A stretch of DNA of 64,000 bases, taken from positions 62,001 through 126,000 of the forward strand of contig DHJC01000073.1 of assembly GCA_002404155.1 (NCBI GenBank), written 5' to 3'. The stretch's first letter is position 1. Each line of letters begins with the position of its first letter. Source of the DNA: Chloroflexi bacterium UBA4730 (GTDB lineage: Bacteria; Chloroflexota; Limnocylindria; P2-11E). The position numbers were made by a program, and so were the translations under genes. The notes under the pieces are model-generated. The model searched no databases and had not been told where the DNA came from. It worked only from the letters and a program-made list of their open reading frames with translations. This document shows positions 1 through 8,087 of the stretch, piece by piece.

Positions 1-1313
1 AGGTCGGTGTGGTCCGTACCGAAACGCTGGCCGAGCTTCTCGACGCCGCCGCGCTGTTCGCGACGCAGCCGCTGCCGGCGGGCCCCCGCGTCGGGATCGT
101 GACGAACGCCGGCGGACCCGCGATCCTCTGCACCGACGCGTGCGAGGCGCGCGGCCTCGTCGTGCCGCAGCTCCCCGAGAGCGTTCGCGCGGCGTTGCGG
201 GCGTTCCTACCGGCCGAGGCTTCGGTCGCGAACCCGGTCGACATGATCGCCTCGGCCACACCGGAGCAGTACGCCCGGGCGATCACGACGCTCGCCGCGA
301 GCGACGCGGTCGACGCGATCGTCGCGATCTTCATCCCACCGCTCGTCACGCGGGTCGCGGAGGTCGCCCGTGCGATCGCGGCCGCCGCGCGCGAGCTGCC
401 GCGGCGTGTCCCACTCATCGCCGTGCTCATGTCCGAGGACCGGGCCCAGGCTGTCCTCGCCGAGGCTCGCGTACCCGTTTATCCGTATCCCGAGGACGCC
501 GCGCGCGCGCTGGCCCACGCCGCCGCGCACGCACGATGGCGCGCGCGGCCCGAGGGGACCGTGCCCGCGTTCGCGGACGTCCGCACGGCCGACGCATCGG
601 CGCTCGTCGGGTCGGCGCTCCGCGAGGGCCGCGGCTGGCTCGATCCGCGCGAGGTCGCCGAGCTGCTGTCCTGCTACGGCCTCTCCGTCGCGCCGTACCG
701 GATCGCGACCGCGCCCGAGACCGCGGGCGTGGCCGCGGCGGAGCTCGGCGGCGACGTCGCGCTCAAGGCGATCGCGCCCGGCCTCGTGCACAAGACGGAG
801 GCGAATGCCGTCCGGCTCGGGCTCGCAGGGCCGCTGGCGACGGAGGCCGCGGCGCGCGAGCTCGCCGCCGGCGTCGCGCGCGCCGGGCATCAGCTCGAGG
901 GCTACCTCGTGCAGCGGATGATCGGCCCGGGCGTCGACATGCTCGTCGGCATGGTCCACGACCCGTCGTTCGGCCCGGTCGTGGTCTGCGGCTCGGGCGG
1001 CACGGCGGTCGAGCTGCTGAAGGACGTGAGCGTCCGCGTGACCCCGCTCACCGACCGCGACGCGGCGGACATGCTGCGCTCGCTCCGGACGTTCCCCCTC
1101 CTCGACGGCTACCGTGGCCGGCCGAAGGCCGACGTCGGAGCGCTCGAGGGCACGATCCTCCGGATCGCGGCGCTGGTCGAGGCGCATCCCGAGATCGCGG
1201 AGCTCGACTGCAATCCGGTGATGGTGCTCGCCGTCGGCGCGGTCGTGGTCGACGCGCGCATCCGCCTCGAGGCGGTCACGCCGTGGCCACCGATGGGCGC
1301 GCTACAGCGGTGA
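1..1313 (+). CDS. ADP-forming acyl-CoA (acetate-CoA) synthetase, 3' part
   Basis: The reading frame is already open at the left edge (codons from base 3), so the start lies outside the window. The visible part opens with the linker GVVRTETLAELLDA typical of ADP-forming acetate-CoA ligases, then a CoA-ligase flavodoxin-like domain (VGIVTNAGGPAIL, first ~190 residues), then an ATP-grasp domain (about residues 215-430, LKAIAPGLVHKTEANAVRLG) ending in the usual VVVDARIRLE tail. The family interconverts acyl-CoA, ADP and Pi with acid, ATP and CoA by way of a phosphohistidine; that His lies in an N-terminal region not visible here. A GNAT acetyltransferase fusion, common in related proteins, cannot be excluded. 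The 3' end overlaps the convergent next gene by 12 bp. Confidence 0.85.
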   Translation, partial: VGVVRTETLAELLDAAALFATQPLPAGPRVGIVTNAGGPAILCTDACEARGLVVPQLPESVRAALRAFLPAEASVANPVDMIASATPEQYARAITTLAASDAVDAIVAIFIPPLVTRVAEVARAIAAAARELPRRVPLIAVLMSEDRAQAVLAEARVPVYPYPEDAARALAHAAAHARWRARPEGTVPAFADVRTADASALVGSALREGRGWLDPREVAELLSCYGLSVAPYRIATAPETAGVAAAELGGDVALKAIAPGLVHKTEANAVRLGLAGPLATEAAARELAAGVARAGHQLEGYLVQRMIGPGVDMLVGMVHDPSFGPVVVCGSGGTAVELLKDVSVRVTPLTDRDAADMLRSLRTFPLLDGYRGRPKADVGALEGTILRIAALVEAHPEIAELDCNPVMVLAVGAVVVDARIRLEAVTPWPPMGALQR

Positions 1314-1589
1314 TCTCCGCCGGCGCGAGCGCGTCGATGCGGTGAATGTCGGCCGGAAGGTCAGCAGATCTGCGTGGCTGGTGGGCTGTATCGGTCTCCA
1401 CTCGTGTGTTCCGTCGTAGCCGCTACCGCAGTACGCCCACGAATCGCGATAGATCGTCACCGGTGAGCGATCACCGGCCGCCGGCCGGTGGGCGATGCAG
1501 TAGTAGCGAACGACGGCACCGCCAACGAGCGTGGGCGATCGCGTTCGTTTGGACGCCGGTGCGTGGCGTTCGTCGATCTGTGCGGACAT
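1302..1589 (-). CDS. Small hypothetical protein, 95 aa
   Basis: Start chosen at the ATG preceded by GGGAGGGG seven bases upstream; longer upstream in-frame starts lack such a site. The product is basic, with a conserved-looking core VVRYYCIAHRPAAG...SPVTIYRDSWAYC...HEW. Two Cys and several His/Trp suggest a small metal-binding or compact fold, but I recognise no family. It is convergent with the acyl-CoA synthetase gene. No box of the type seen upstream of its neighbours is visible before it. Confidence 0.6.
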   Translation of the reverse strand: MSAQIDERHAPASKRTRSPTLVGGAVVRYYCIAHRPAAGDRSPVTIYRDSWAYCGSGYDGTHEWRPIQPTSHADLLTFRPTFTASTRSRRRRSPL

Positions 1590-1638
1590 GAGAACCCCTC
1601 CCATCTCTCTGGCGCGTGGGCAACGTGCCCAGGTCTCT

Positions 1639-2214
1639 TCAGCCGGTGCCTCTCGAAGCCGTGGGCGCCGGATCGCGGCGCGGCTCCGGGATCCGAGCAC
1701 TCGGGGCCAGGTGCGGCGTGGGCTCGCGCGCGACGTCGATCCAGATATGGTCCTCCGCGCGTCCGCCCAGGGGGCAGAACGCGGGTCGACCGCGGAAGAG
1801 CTGAGGCACTCCGTCTGACGGCCGAAGTGTGCAGTGATCGTGTTGCTCGACCGATGGTCCGGTCACCAGCCAGCGCCGGTCGCGCAGTCGCATCGCGTCG
1901 CGACGTGCTGCGACGAGGTGATGATCCGGATTCGCGCAGCTGAAGCCGGTGTCTTTCACCCGACCTGGTTCCGTCGTCTCGCGCAGCTCACCGAGCGATC
2001 TCGATCGATCGCCTCCGCCGGGTCGAGCGGAGCTGCGTCCGGTGGCCGCGAAGCGCGTTGGCTCTCGGACGAAGATCTCTCGGCACGTCGGTGAGCAAAA
2101 GACGTACTCGCGATCTTCGTACTCGATCGCGAGGGCGTGCTCGAGCGATTCGTTCGATTCGACCGTCGAGCCGCACACGGGGTCGACCGCGTACTCGAGT
2201 GTCGTCGTGGTCAT
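1639..2214 (-). CDS. YHS-domain protein with unassigned C-terminal region, 191 aa
   Basis: Residues ~8-55 form a YHS domain: DPVCGSTV, then EYEDREYVFCSPTCREIFVR. The Cys pattern (C, then CxxxC) is that of the metal-binding YHS/TRASH fold found in copper ATPases and metal sensors. The start ATG at 2214 sits just before DPVCG as in family members; upstream sequence is a G-rich weak ribosome site. After residue ~57 the sequence no longer matches the family; it includes a plausible core (RRWLVTGPSVEQHDHCTL, HIWIDV) of unknown nature, so it may be a lineage-specific extension or read-through after decay. Last gene of the minus-strand run starting at 3564. Confidence 0.65.
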   Translation of the reverse strand: MTTTTLEYAVDPVCGSTVESNESLEHALAIEYEDREYVFCSPTCREIFVREPTRFAATGRSSARPGGGDRSRSLGELRETTEPGRVKDTGFSCANPDHHLVAARRDAMRLRDRRWLVTGPSVEQHDHCTLRPSDGVPQLFRGRPAFCPLGGRAEDHIWIDVAREPTPHLAPSARIPEPRRDPAPTASRGTG

Positions 2215-2245
2215 GTCACACCCCCAGCCAAGACCGAATTCACAC

Positions 2246-2746
2246 TCACGGCAGCCTGCGGAGCGATCCCGGATAGCGAGTGCCGCGCTGCGCGTACGCG
2301 AGGATCGCGCCCCCCGCGCCGATGGCGACGCCGGTCGAGACCACGAGCTCGACGAGCAGCTCGACCGCGGCCTGATATGGCGGGTTGCCGCGTTCGATGG
2401 ACGTGACAACGATCGCGAAGGCCGCGTAGATCGCGAGCAGTGCGACGCTCCCGCCCGCGATGAGGAGCGCGACCCCGACGTCCCGATGCTGACCGCTGCG
2501 GATCATGACGAGGCCGGACCCGAGCGCGCCGGCAGCGAAGCCGACCGGAGTCACGACGAGCGCGATGAAGCGGTCGATACCCTCGGGGAGGCCGAGCTGC
2601 CCGCCGAACAGGGCCGCGAGTGGACCGACGACGACCGACCCGATGAGCACGAGCGTCCACCGCTGCGCGTCGGGCACGTCGTCGCGGACGAGGGCGACGA
2701 CGATCGTGACGGCCAGCGCGCAGCCGAGCACGAACAGGTAGAACAC
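2246..2746 (-). CDS. Integral membrane protein, 166 aa
   Basis: GTG start at 2746, seven bases after the stop of a 12-codon mini-ORF, suggesting translational coupling. Four to five hydrophobic helices are visible (residues ~1-20, 32-50, 60-80, 90-115, 130-150), with a short loop VRDDVPDAQRW. No recognisable family motif. It lies in the same minus-strand operon as the zinc-ribbon, unknown and YHS proteins, which places it with stress or metal functions by context only. Confidence 0.6.
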   Translation of the reverse strand: MFYLFVLGCALAVTIVVALVRDDVPDAQRWTLVLIGSVVVGPLAALFGGQLGLPEGIDRFIALVVTPVGFAAGALGSGLVMIRSGQHRDVGVALLIAGGSVALLAIYAAFAIVVTSIERGNPPYQAAVELLVELVVSTGVAIGAGGAILAYAQRGTRYPGSLRRLP

Positions 2747-2753
2747 CTGTGGC

Positions 2754-2792
2754 CTACGCGGTCGAGCCGCTGTCGGCGAACAGGATCTTCAT
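2754..2792 (-). CDS. 12-codon mini-ORF resembling the N-terminus of a universal stress protein
   Basis: Reads MKILFADSGSTA then stop. The two tandem universal stress proteins elsewhere in the window begin MKILLATDGSPSA and MKVLFATDGSP, so this looks like the first beta-strand and nucleotide-binding turn of a USP with the rest missing. It has a good ribosome site (GGAGGGAG before ATG) and its ATG overlaps the stop of the preceding gene (ATGA). It is either a decayed USP remnant or a coupling/leader peptide for the membrane protein downstream. Confidence 0.4.
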   Translation of the reverse strand: MKILFADSGSTA

Positions 2793-3301
2793 CGCGGTCT
2801 CCCTCCATGGCTGCCGGTCACGCTCGCTCGTCCCGCGATCAGCGCGCGACGGCCGGGTGTCCGAGGCCGCCGGTGCGCCGGCCGCTTCGGCGACGGCCCG
2901 AAGGCGTGCGCCGTCTCCAGGAGCGCCTCCTCGATGAGGGCGAAGTCGCGCTCGCTGATGAGGCGTAGCACGCCAAGCACATCGAACCGCCGTTGGACGG
3001 ACCACCCGCGTGCCGCGGCGAGCCGCGGGCCGAGCGAGGTCACCGAGATCTCGTGACCCGGGACGGGCGCCACGCGATGGCGGAGCCGCAGCGCGCGCGT
3101 CTCGCGAGAGAGCTTCGTGACGGTCGCGGTCCCAGCGAGCACGGATCGGCGGTCGACGCCGCGATCGGGCCAGCTGACGATCGCTACACGGTCGCGCAGC
3201 GCGAGCTCGTCGGGGACCGGAAGGAGCTCGGCGAACCAATCGTGCTCGCCGAACGACGGCGCACTCGCCGCCGTGACGAGGAGCCACGTACGACCGGTCA
3301 T
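2789..3301 (-). CDS. Conserved hypothetical protein, 170 aa
   Basis: Start ATG at 3301 overlaps the stop of the zinc-ribbon gene (ATGA), which fixes the start and indicates an operon. It opens TGRTWLLVTAASAPSFGEHDWF, with later VAIVSWPDRGVDRRSVLAGTA and a helical C-terminal half (RRFDVLGVLRLISERDFALI). The N-terminal WLLV...VAIV pattern recalls PUA/EVE-like barrels, but this is a weak impression and I assign no function. The last ~35 residues are Arg/Pro-rich and probably disordered. Confidence 0.6.
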   Translation of the reverse strand: MTGRTWLLVTAASAPSFGEHDWFAELLPVPDELALRDRVAIVSWPDRGVDRRSVLAGTATVTKLSRETRALRLRHRVAPVPGHEISVTSLGPRLAAARGWSVQRRFDVLGVLRLISERDFALIEEALLETAHAFGPSPKRPAHRRPRTPGRRALIAGRASVTGSHGGRPR

Positions 3302-3564
3302 GTCGCGGCCTCGCGAGCCGCCTCGTGCTGCCGCCAGATCGGGACCGATCCGAGCTCGAGGAGCAGGCGGCCATGGCAGCGCGGGCAATGCGGGGTGAGC
3401 GTTGCATCCCAGAGGGGCCGGAACCCGGATTCCGCGGTGCCGAGCGCGCGACGGACCGCGGCCCGGCTCAGCTCGTCGATCCGGATCTCGATGCTGGGCG
3501 TGTCCAGGCCGCACATCAGGCAGCTGAAGGAGACCTTCACCAGCCGCGACCTCGATGCCGACAT
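3298..3564 (-). CDS. Zinc-ribbon protein, 88 aa
   Basis: Two Cys pairs, SCLMCG near residue 15 and CPRCHGR near residue 60, make a four-Cys zinc ribbon. Between them lies a helix EIRIDELSRAAVRRALG. First gene of a minus-strand operon (3564 to 1639) with 4-bp overlap to the next gene. A palindromic box (GAGAC-GGAT-GGCCC on the minus strand) lies 38 bp upstream of the ATG, so it probably belongs to the shared stress regulon. Function unknown; zinc binding is inferred from the Cys spacing. Confidence 0.65.
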   Translation of the reverse strand: MSASRSRLVKVSFSCLMCGLDTPSIEIRIDELSRAAVRRALGTAESGFRPLWDATLTPHCPRCHGRLLLELGSVPIWRQHEAAREAAT

Positions 3565-3602
3565 TTCGCCTCGACGCTACGCAGGGCGCCGCCGTCCCGC
3601 GA

Positions 3603-3616
3603 GGGCCATCCGTCTC
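3603..3616 (-). promoter_or_regulatory. Candidate DosR-like box upstream of zinc-ribbon operon
   Basis: Minus strand reads GAGAC-GGAT-GGCCC followed by TC, 38 bp upstream of the ATG at 3564. Same arm-N4-arm design as boxes at 3625, 6761, 8609, 8631, 17859, 20385, 23443 and 25910. Confidence 0.45.
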
Positions 3617-3624
3617 CGGTCGGT

Positions 3625-3638
3625 GGTCCGGTCGGCCC
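3625..3638 (+). promoter_or_regulatory. Candidate DosR-like box upstream of P-type ATPase
   Basis: Plus strand reads GGTCC-GGTC-GGCCC followed by TATCC, 47 bp upstream of the ATPase ATG at 3686. The GGCCCTATCC end is identical to that of the box at 25910. Confidence 0.5.
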
Positions 3639-3685
3639 TATCCGCGACGCCGGTCGAGCCCCAGCCTCGACCGGGCGTGACCATC

Positions 3686-6175
3686 ATGCTGGACCCGCGC
3701 GTGCAACCTACCTCCCCTGAGCCGCCCGGTCTGACCACGGCGGAGGCGCGGCTGCGGCTCGCGCGCTCCGGACCGAACGAGCTGGTCCCGCCAGCCCGTC
3801 CGCCTGGCGCGCTCACGTGGCTGCGCCGGGTCATCACGGATCCGATGGTCGTGCTGTTGCTCGTCGCGGGCGCCGTGTACGCCAGCGTCGGGGACTACGG
3901 CGACGCGGCGGTCAGCCTGATCGCGCTCGTCGCGATCACCGCGGTGAGCGTGGTCCTCGAGCTGCGGACCGAGCGCGCCCTCGAGGCGCTGCAGCGGCTC
4001 ACCAGCCCGGTCGCCGCGGTCTGGCGCGATGGCCAGCTCCGCACGATCGCGGCGAGCGAGATCGTACCGGGCGATCGCATCGTCCTTCGGGAAGGCGACG
4101 TCATCCCGGCGGACGCGGCGCTCGTCGCGGACGGGCGGCTGATGGTCGACGAGTCGTCGCTCACCGGCGAGTCCCATCCGGTCGACAGGGAGCGCGACGA
4201 GGCGGCGTGGGCGGGGACGACGGTCCTCTCGGGCCGCGCCGACGCCGTCGTCGTCGAGACGGGCGCGCGAACGCGCTATGGGAAGATCGGCGTGCTCGTC
4301 GCGGGGATCACCGAGCCCCCCACACCGCTGCAGCGCGGGATCCGCCGGTTCGTCACATCGCTCGGCGTCGTCGCGGGCGTCGCTTCCGTCTTGGTCATCG
4401 CCGTCGAGCTCGCCCACGGGGCCGGCTGGGCGGCCGCGATCGTCGCCGGCATCTCGCTCGCGATGGCGGCGATCCCCGAAGAGTTCCCGATGGTCTTCGC
4501 GCTCTACCTCGCTCTCGGCGCGTGGCGTCTCGCGCGGGATCACGCACTCATCCGCCGGCTGGCGAAGGTCGAGACGCTCGGCTCGACGACGGTCATCGCG
4601 ACGGACAAGACGGGCACGCTCACCGCCGGCCGGCTCGAGCTGCGCGCCCTCGCATCGGCCGACGGACACATCGTCGACGGCACCGAGCGCGTGGCGCTCC
4701 TCGAGGCCGCGACCCTCGCGAGCGAGCCGAGCGGACACGATCCGTTCGACGCGGCGATCCTCCGCCACGCCGCCGGCGTCGCCGCCGGCGAGCTCGTCGC
4801 GAGCTATCCGTTCGACCCGAGGGGCAGGCACACCGTGCAGGTGTGGCGTCGCGACGGCCGGCTCGAGTCGTACGCGAAGGGCGCGCTCGAGCCGATGCTC
4901 GACCGGACCGCGGCGAGCCCGGTCGTGCGGGCCGGCGCCGAAACGGCGAACGCCGGCTTCGCGGATCGCGGCATGCGGATCCTCGCGCTCGCCTCGGGTG
5001 CGCCGGCGACCGGCACGACGCGCGCGGACGCCGAGGCCGGACTGCGGTTCCTGGGACTGATCGCGTTCGCGGACCCGGTCCGCGAGGGGGTGCGCGAGGC
5101 GCTCGACGAGTGCCGATCCGCCGGCATCCGGGTCGTCATGATCACCGGCGACCACCCGGCCACGGCGCGGGCCGTGGCGCGCGATCTCGGCCTCGCCGGC
5201 GCCGACCGGGTCCTGACCGGCGAGCAGCTCACGCTCCTGTCCGGCGACGAGCGCGCACGAGCCGTCGGGGACGTCACGGTGTTCGCGCGGATCGAGGCCG
5301 CGCAGAAGTACGAGCTCGTGCGCGCGCTGCACGCGCGCGGCGCGGTCGTGGCGATGACCGGCGACGGCACGAACGACGCGCCCGCGCTCCGGGAGGCCGA
5401 CATCGGCATCGCGATGGGCCGCCGCGGCACCGAGGTCGCTCGCTCGGCCGCGACGATGGTCCTCCTCGACGACAACTTCGCGACGATCGTTCGCTCGATC
5501 CGCGACGGCCGGCGCATCTTCGAGAACCTCCGCCGCGCGTTCTCCTATCTGATCGCGTTCCACATCCCGCTGCTGCTCGCTGCGGTCACAATCCCGTTCC
5601 TCGGCGCGCCGCTGCTCTTGCTGCCGGTGCATCTCGTCTGGCTCGAGATCGTCGTGCACCCGACGTCGTCGCTCGTCTTCGAGGCCGACCCGCCGCCGCC
5701 CGACATCATGCGGCGGCCCCCTCGGACGTCGTCCGCCGCGGAGCTCATCACCCTTGCCGACCTTCGACGGCCGGCGCTCCTCGGCGCCACGCTGACCGTG
5801 GCGGTGCTGGGGCTCTACCTCGCCGACCTGGGGCGCGGCTCGCAGGTCGAGCACGCGCGGGCCCTCGCCCTCACCGCGCTCCTCTGCGGCCAGCTCCTGC
5901 TTGTGCTCGTCACGCGATCGCCGCAGCGGGCGTTCTGGCGCACCCCGGCCGCGGGGAACCGCGCGCTGCCGCTCGTCGTCGGTGGTGCGGCAGTGTCGCT
6001 CGTCGCGGTGCTGCAGGTTCCCGTGTTCGCCCGCTTCTTCGAGGTGGCCCCGCTCGATCCGCTCGAGTGGGCGGCGGCGCTCGGCATCGCGGTCCTCGCG
6101 ACCCTCTGGTCCGAGCCGCTGAAGCGGTCAGCGCCCGGCGGGCAGGACCCGGGAGCGGCCGCGCTCGGCGAGTAG
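3686..6175 (+). CDS. Cation-transporting P-type ATPase (P2-like), 829 aa
   Basis: Membrane pump that couples ATP hydrolysis to cation transport. Visible landmarks: cation-ATPase N-terminal domain (residues ~13-60), actuator TGES at ~160, PEEFP in the ion-binding helix at ~264, phosphorylation motif DKTGTLT with Asp at ~307, hinge GDGTNDAP at ~559, and about six C-terminal helices. No heavy-metal CxxC or HMA domain, so this is a P2/P3-like pump (Ca2+, Mg2+, Mn2+, Na+ or H+), not a copper or zinc exporter; the ion is not predictable. Start at ATG 3686 (GTG at 3677 also possible). In Mycobacterium the P-type ATPase CtpF is a DosR target, which parallels the upstream box. The 3' end overlaps the convergent membrane gene by 48 bp. 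Confidence 0.92.
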   Translation: MLDPRVQPTSPEPPGLTTAEARLRLARSGPNELVPPARPPGALTWLRRVITDPMVVLLLVAGAVYASVGDYGDAAVSLIALVAITAVSVVLELRTERALEALQRLTSPVAAVWRDGQLRTIAASEIVPGDRIVLREGDVIPADAALVADGRLMVDESSLTGESHPVDRERDEAAWAGTTVLSGRADAVVVETGARTRYGKIGVLVAGITEPPTPLQRGIRRFVTSLGVVAGVASVLVIAVELAHGAGWAAAIVAGISLAMAAIPEEFPMVFALYLALGAWRLARDHALIRRLAKVETLGSTTVIATDKTGTLTAGRLELRALASADGHIVDGTERVALLEAATLASEPSGHDPFDAAILRHAAGVAAGELVASYPFDPRGRHTVQVWRRDGRLESYAKGALEPMLDRTAASPVVRAGAETANAGFADRGMRILALASGAPATGTTRADAEAGLRFLGLIAFADPVREGVREALDECRSAGIRVVMITGDHPATARAVARDLGLAGADRVLTGEQLTLLSGDERARAVGDVTVFARIEAAQKYELVRALHARGAVVAMTGDGTNDAPALREADIGIAMGRRGTEVARSAATMVLLDDNFATIVRSIRDGRRIFENLRRAFSYLIAFHIPLLLAAVTIPFLGAPLLLLPVHLVWLEIVVHPTSSLVFEADPPPPDIMRRPPRTSSAAELITLADLRRPALLGATLTVAVLGLYLADLGRGSQVEHARALALTALLCGQLLLVLVTRSPQRAFWRTPAAGNRALPLVVGGAAVSLVAVLQVPVFARFFEVAPLDPLEWAAALGIAVLATLWSEPLKRSAPGGQDPGAAALGE

Positions 6176-6718
6176 CCGGCGCCAGTCGATGCGGGTGAAC
6201 AGGACGAGCGCGGCGAGGGCGAGGATCTCGAGCCCGATGAGGACGCCGTTGCGCAGCTCGGCGGCGAAGAGATCGCCGAGACGCGTGACCGCGAGGTGCG
6301 CCGTGCTCACCCAGAACGTGTAGCTGAGCAACCGGCCGACGAAGAACGCGCCGACGATCGGGACGAGGTTCGCCGTCGTGAGCCCCGCGGCGATGAAGAG
6401 CTGGTTGGAGGGGATCGGGCCGAAGCTGTAGACGAGCATCGCGACCGGCGCCGCGACCTTGCCCTTCGTATCGATCCACTCGCCGAGCGCGGCGAGGTTC
6501 TCGCGCCGGTCGCGGCTGAGGAACCGCCGTCCGCCGCGGCGGCTCGCGAGGGCCAGCGCGAGGCGTCCCGCGCTGGCGGCGATCGCGCCGCCGATCGCCA
6601 GCGGTAGGACCGGCAGCTGGAAGGTGATGGCGAAGAACGCGAGGATCGACCAGGTCGGCGGCATGAACGCCGGCGCGAGGTTGATCGCGAAGACGACGAC
6701 GTAGGCCGCGAGCAGCAT
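6128..6718 (-). CDS. VTT/SNARE-associated (DedA-like) membrane protein, 196 aa
   Basis: Hydrophobic protein with about five helices and the VTT-family stretch SFGPIPSNQLFIAAG around residue 102, where DedA/TMEM41/VMP1-type proteins have their re-entrant loop. Known members act in membrane lipid scrambling or ion homeostasis; the substrate here is unknown. I prefer ATG 6718 over GTG 6742: it has GAGGA nine bases upstream and leaves 42 bp to the regulatory box at 6761, matching box-to-start distances elsewhere. Convergent overlap of 48 bp with the ATPase gene. Confidence 0.72.
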   Translation of the reverse strand: MLLAAYVVVFAINLAPAFMPPTWSILAFFAITFQLPVLPLAIGGAIAASAGRLALALASRRGGRRFLSRDRRENLAALGEWIDTKGKVAAPVAMLVYSFGPIPSNQLFIAAGLTTANLVPIVGAFFVGRLLSYTFWVSTAHLAVTRLGDLFAAELRNGVLIGLEILALAALVLFTRIDWRRLLAERGRSRVLPAGR

Positions 6719-6760
6719 GGCCACGTCCTCGACGCTAGGCACGGGGCCGCCCAGCCGATA

Positions 6761-6774
6761 GGGCCGGAGGTCGC
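6761..6774 (-). promoter_or_regulatory. Candidate DosR-like box upstream of VTT protein
   Basis: Minus strand reads GCGAC-CTCC-GGCCC followed by TATCGG, 42 bp upstream of the preferred start at 6718. Confidence 0.5.
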
Positions 6775-6813
6775 CCGCGGTCAGGGTCGAACGGGGGGTG
6801 GACGGCAGCGAAC

Positions 6814-6842
6814 GGCCGCGCCGGCGGATCGCCGGCGCGGCC
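6814..6842 (-). terminator. Perfect 13-bp stem-loop downstream of BON gene
   Basis: GGCCGCGCCGGCG, loop GAT, then the exact complement. It lies just past the stop of the minus-strand BON gene and before the VTT gene's box, so it is well placed to end the hsp20-BON transcript. No T-run follows, so intrinsic termination is uncertain. Confidence 0.5.
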
Positions 6843-6863
6843 GGGGCCCGGGGTGAGAGGGGG

Positions 6864-7532
6864 TCAGTGGATGACGGCGAGCTTGTTCGTCAGATCCTTG
6901 ACGCCACGGGTCGCCCACGTGATCGTCTCGGCCTCACGGACGATCCGGTACGTCGGGACGCGGCCCTGCAGGATCACGATGCCGTTGTTGACGGCAACGT
7001 CGAGGTGCTCGAACGGGAACCGGCGCATGAGCGCGGCCTTCAACTCGTCGTGGATCTCCGTGTCCGTCCGGATGGGCGGCGCGAGCACGATGTGGTTGTT
7101 CACGCTGACGACGCCGAGCAGGTGGGCGACGGCGTCGGCCACGGCCTTCCGCTGGTACCAGTAGTCGACCGTGCCCTTGAGCGTGACCACGCCGTTGCGG
7201 ACGATGGACTCGATCTTCTCCTCGGGGACCGTCACGTCCCACTCGAGGGCGTTGCGGACCGCCCGGGCGATCGCGGTATCGTCACGCGGCGCGCCGACGA
7301 GCGCGACGGTGAGCTTGTTCGCCACGTCCTTGACACTCGGGACCATGGACGCGATGTCCGCGGCCTCGCCGACCTTGAGGTAGCTCGAGACTGTCCCGGT
7401 GAGGGTGACGATCCCGTCGTCGACCTCGACACCGATCTCTGCGGGCTTGAAGTAGAAGTCGCGCTCGATGTCAGCGAGTACGTCGAGCTGGATCTGCTTG
7501 TCGGTCTTGGAGCGAGTCTGCGTGATGGTCAT
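6864..7532 (-). CDS. Three-BON-domain protein, 222 aa
   Basis: Three BON domains in tandem (about residues 10-75, 80-150, 155-220), each with the signature of a strand-turn GIVTLTGTV / GVVTLKGTV / GIVILQGRV and a following helix. BON domains bind phospholipid or act as osmotic-stress modules in proteins such as OsmY. No signal peptide, so it appears cytoplasmic. Start ATG at 7532; the next gene upstream, hsp20, ends four bases away, so they are one operon. It is paralogous to genes at 18856 and 24447. Confidence 0.88.
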   Translation of the reverse strand: MTITQTRSKTDKQIQLDVLADIERDFYFKPAEIGVEVDDGIVTLTGTVSSYLKVGEAADIASMVPSVKDVANKLTVALVGAPRDDTAIARAVRNALEWDVTVPEEKIESIVRNGVVTLKGTVDYWYQRKAVADAVAHLLGVVSVNNHIVLAPPIRTDTEIHDELKAALMRRFPFEHLDVAVNNGIVILQGRVPTYRIVREAETITWATRGVKDLTNKLAVIH

Positions 7533-7536
7533 CGCC

Positions 7537-7980
7537 TTATCCCTTCGCTTTGACTTGCACGCGCGCGGGCTTGGTGACCTCGGCCTTGGGCATCGTGACG
7601 GTGAGGATGCCATCGGCCTGGACGGCGTCGATCTGCGCGGGGCTGATCGGCAGCGGCAGCGCGAAGCTCCGCTTGAAGACGCCGGCCTGACGCTCCTGGC
7701 GGAGGTAGGTCGCGTCCGTGATGGTCGCCTCGCTCTTGTACTCGCCGGCGATGCTGACGCTGTCGGCCGTCGCCGTGATGTCGATGTCCTCCGGCTTGAT
7801 GCCGGGGAGCGATGCCTTGAGCATGTATGCGTCCGTCGTCTCGCTCAGATCGACCGCGAACGTCGTGGATGGTCCTTCGAACAGCCCGAACGGCCAGACC
7901 ATGCTCTCCTCGACGATGCGGTCCAGGGCCTCGCGCAACGACATGAAATCGCGCTTGATCGGGGTCGGTGCGAGCTTCAT
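7537..7980 (-). CDS. Hsp20/alpha-crystallin small heat-shock protein, 147 aa
   Basis: ATP-independent holdase. The alpha-crystallin domain spans about residues 40-140: FAVDLSETTDAYMLKASLPG, IKPEDIDITA, then YLRQERQAGVFKRSFALPLP and the terminal GILTVTMPKAE. Length is normal for the family. Strong ribosome site AAAGGAGAA seven bases before ATG 7980. Operon with the BON gene. No CIRCE element is visible; a weak GGCCC half-site lies at 8029 (see rejected list). In Mycobacterium the small Hsp HspX is a dominant DosR product. Confidence 0.93.
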   Translation of the reverse strand: MKLAPTPIKRDFMSLREALDRIVEESMVWPFGLFEGPSTTFAVDLSETTDAYMLKASLPGIKPEDIDITATADSVSIAGEYKSEATITDATYLRQERQAGVFKRSFALPLPISPAQIDAVQADGILTVTMPKAEVTKPARVQVKAKG

Positions 7981-8087
7981 GGAACGATTCTCCTTTCGGT
8001 GGGCTCCACCTCGCGATCCATCGATCGCGGGCCATCCTTCAGGGTCGCTCGCTGAGCACCGATCCGCGAGGGTCGTTACGCCCGAAG

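Noticed and set aside
3638..5854. Very long open frame (738 codons) on the minus strand opposite the P-type ATPase
   Set aside because: Its translation is Arg/Asp/Glu-rich without domain motifs, and it mirrors the codon pattern of the real ATPase gene; long antisense frames are expected at this GC content.
8029..8042. GGCCC half-site with CTGAA arm before hsp20
   Set aside because: Distance (48 bp) fits, but the left arm matches poorly; left out of the box list although Hsp20 would be an expected target.
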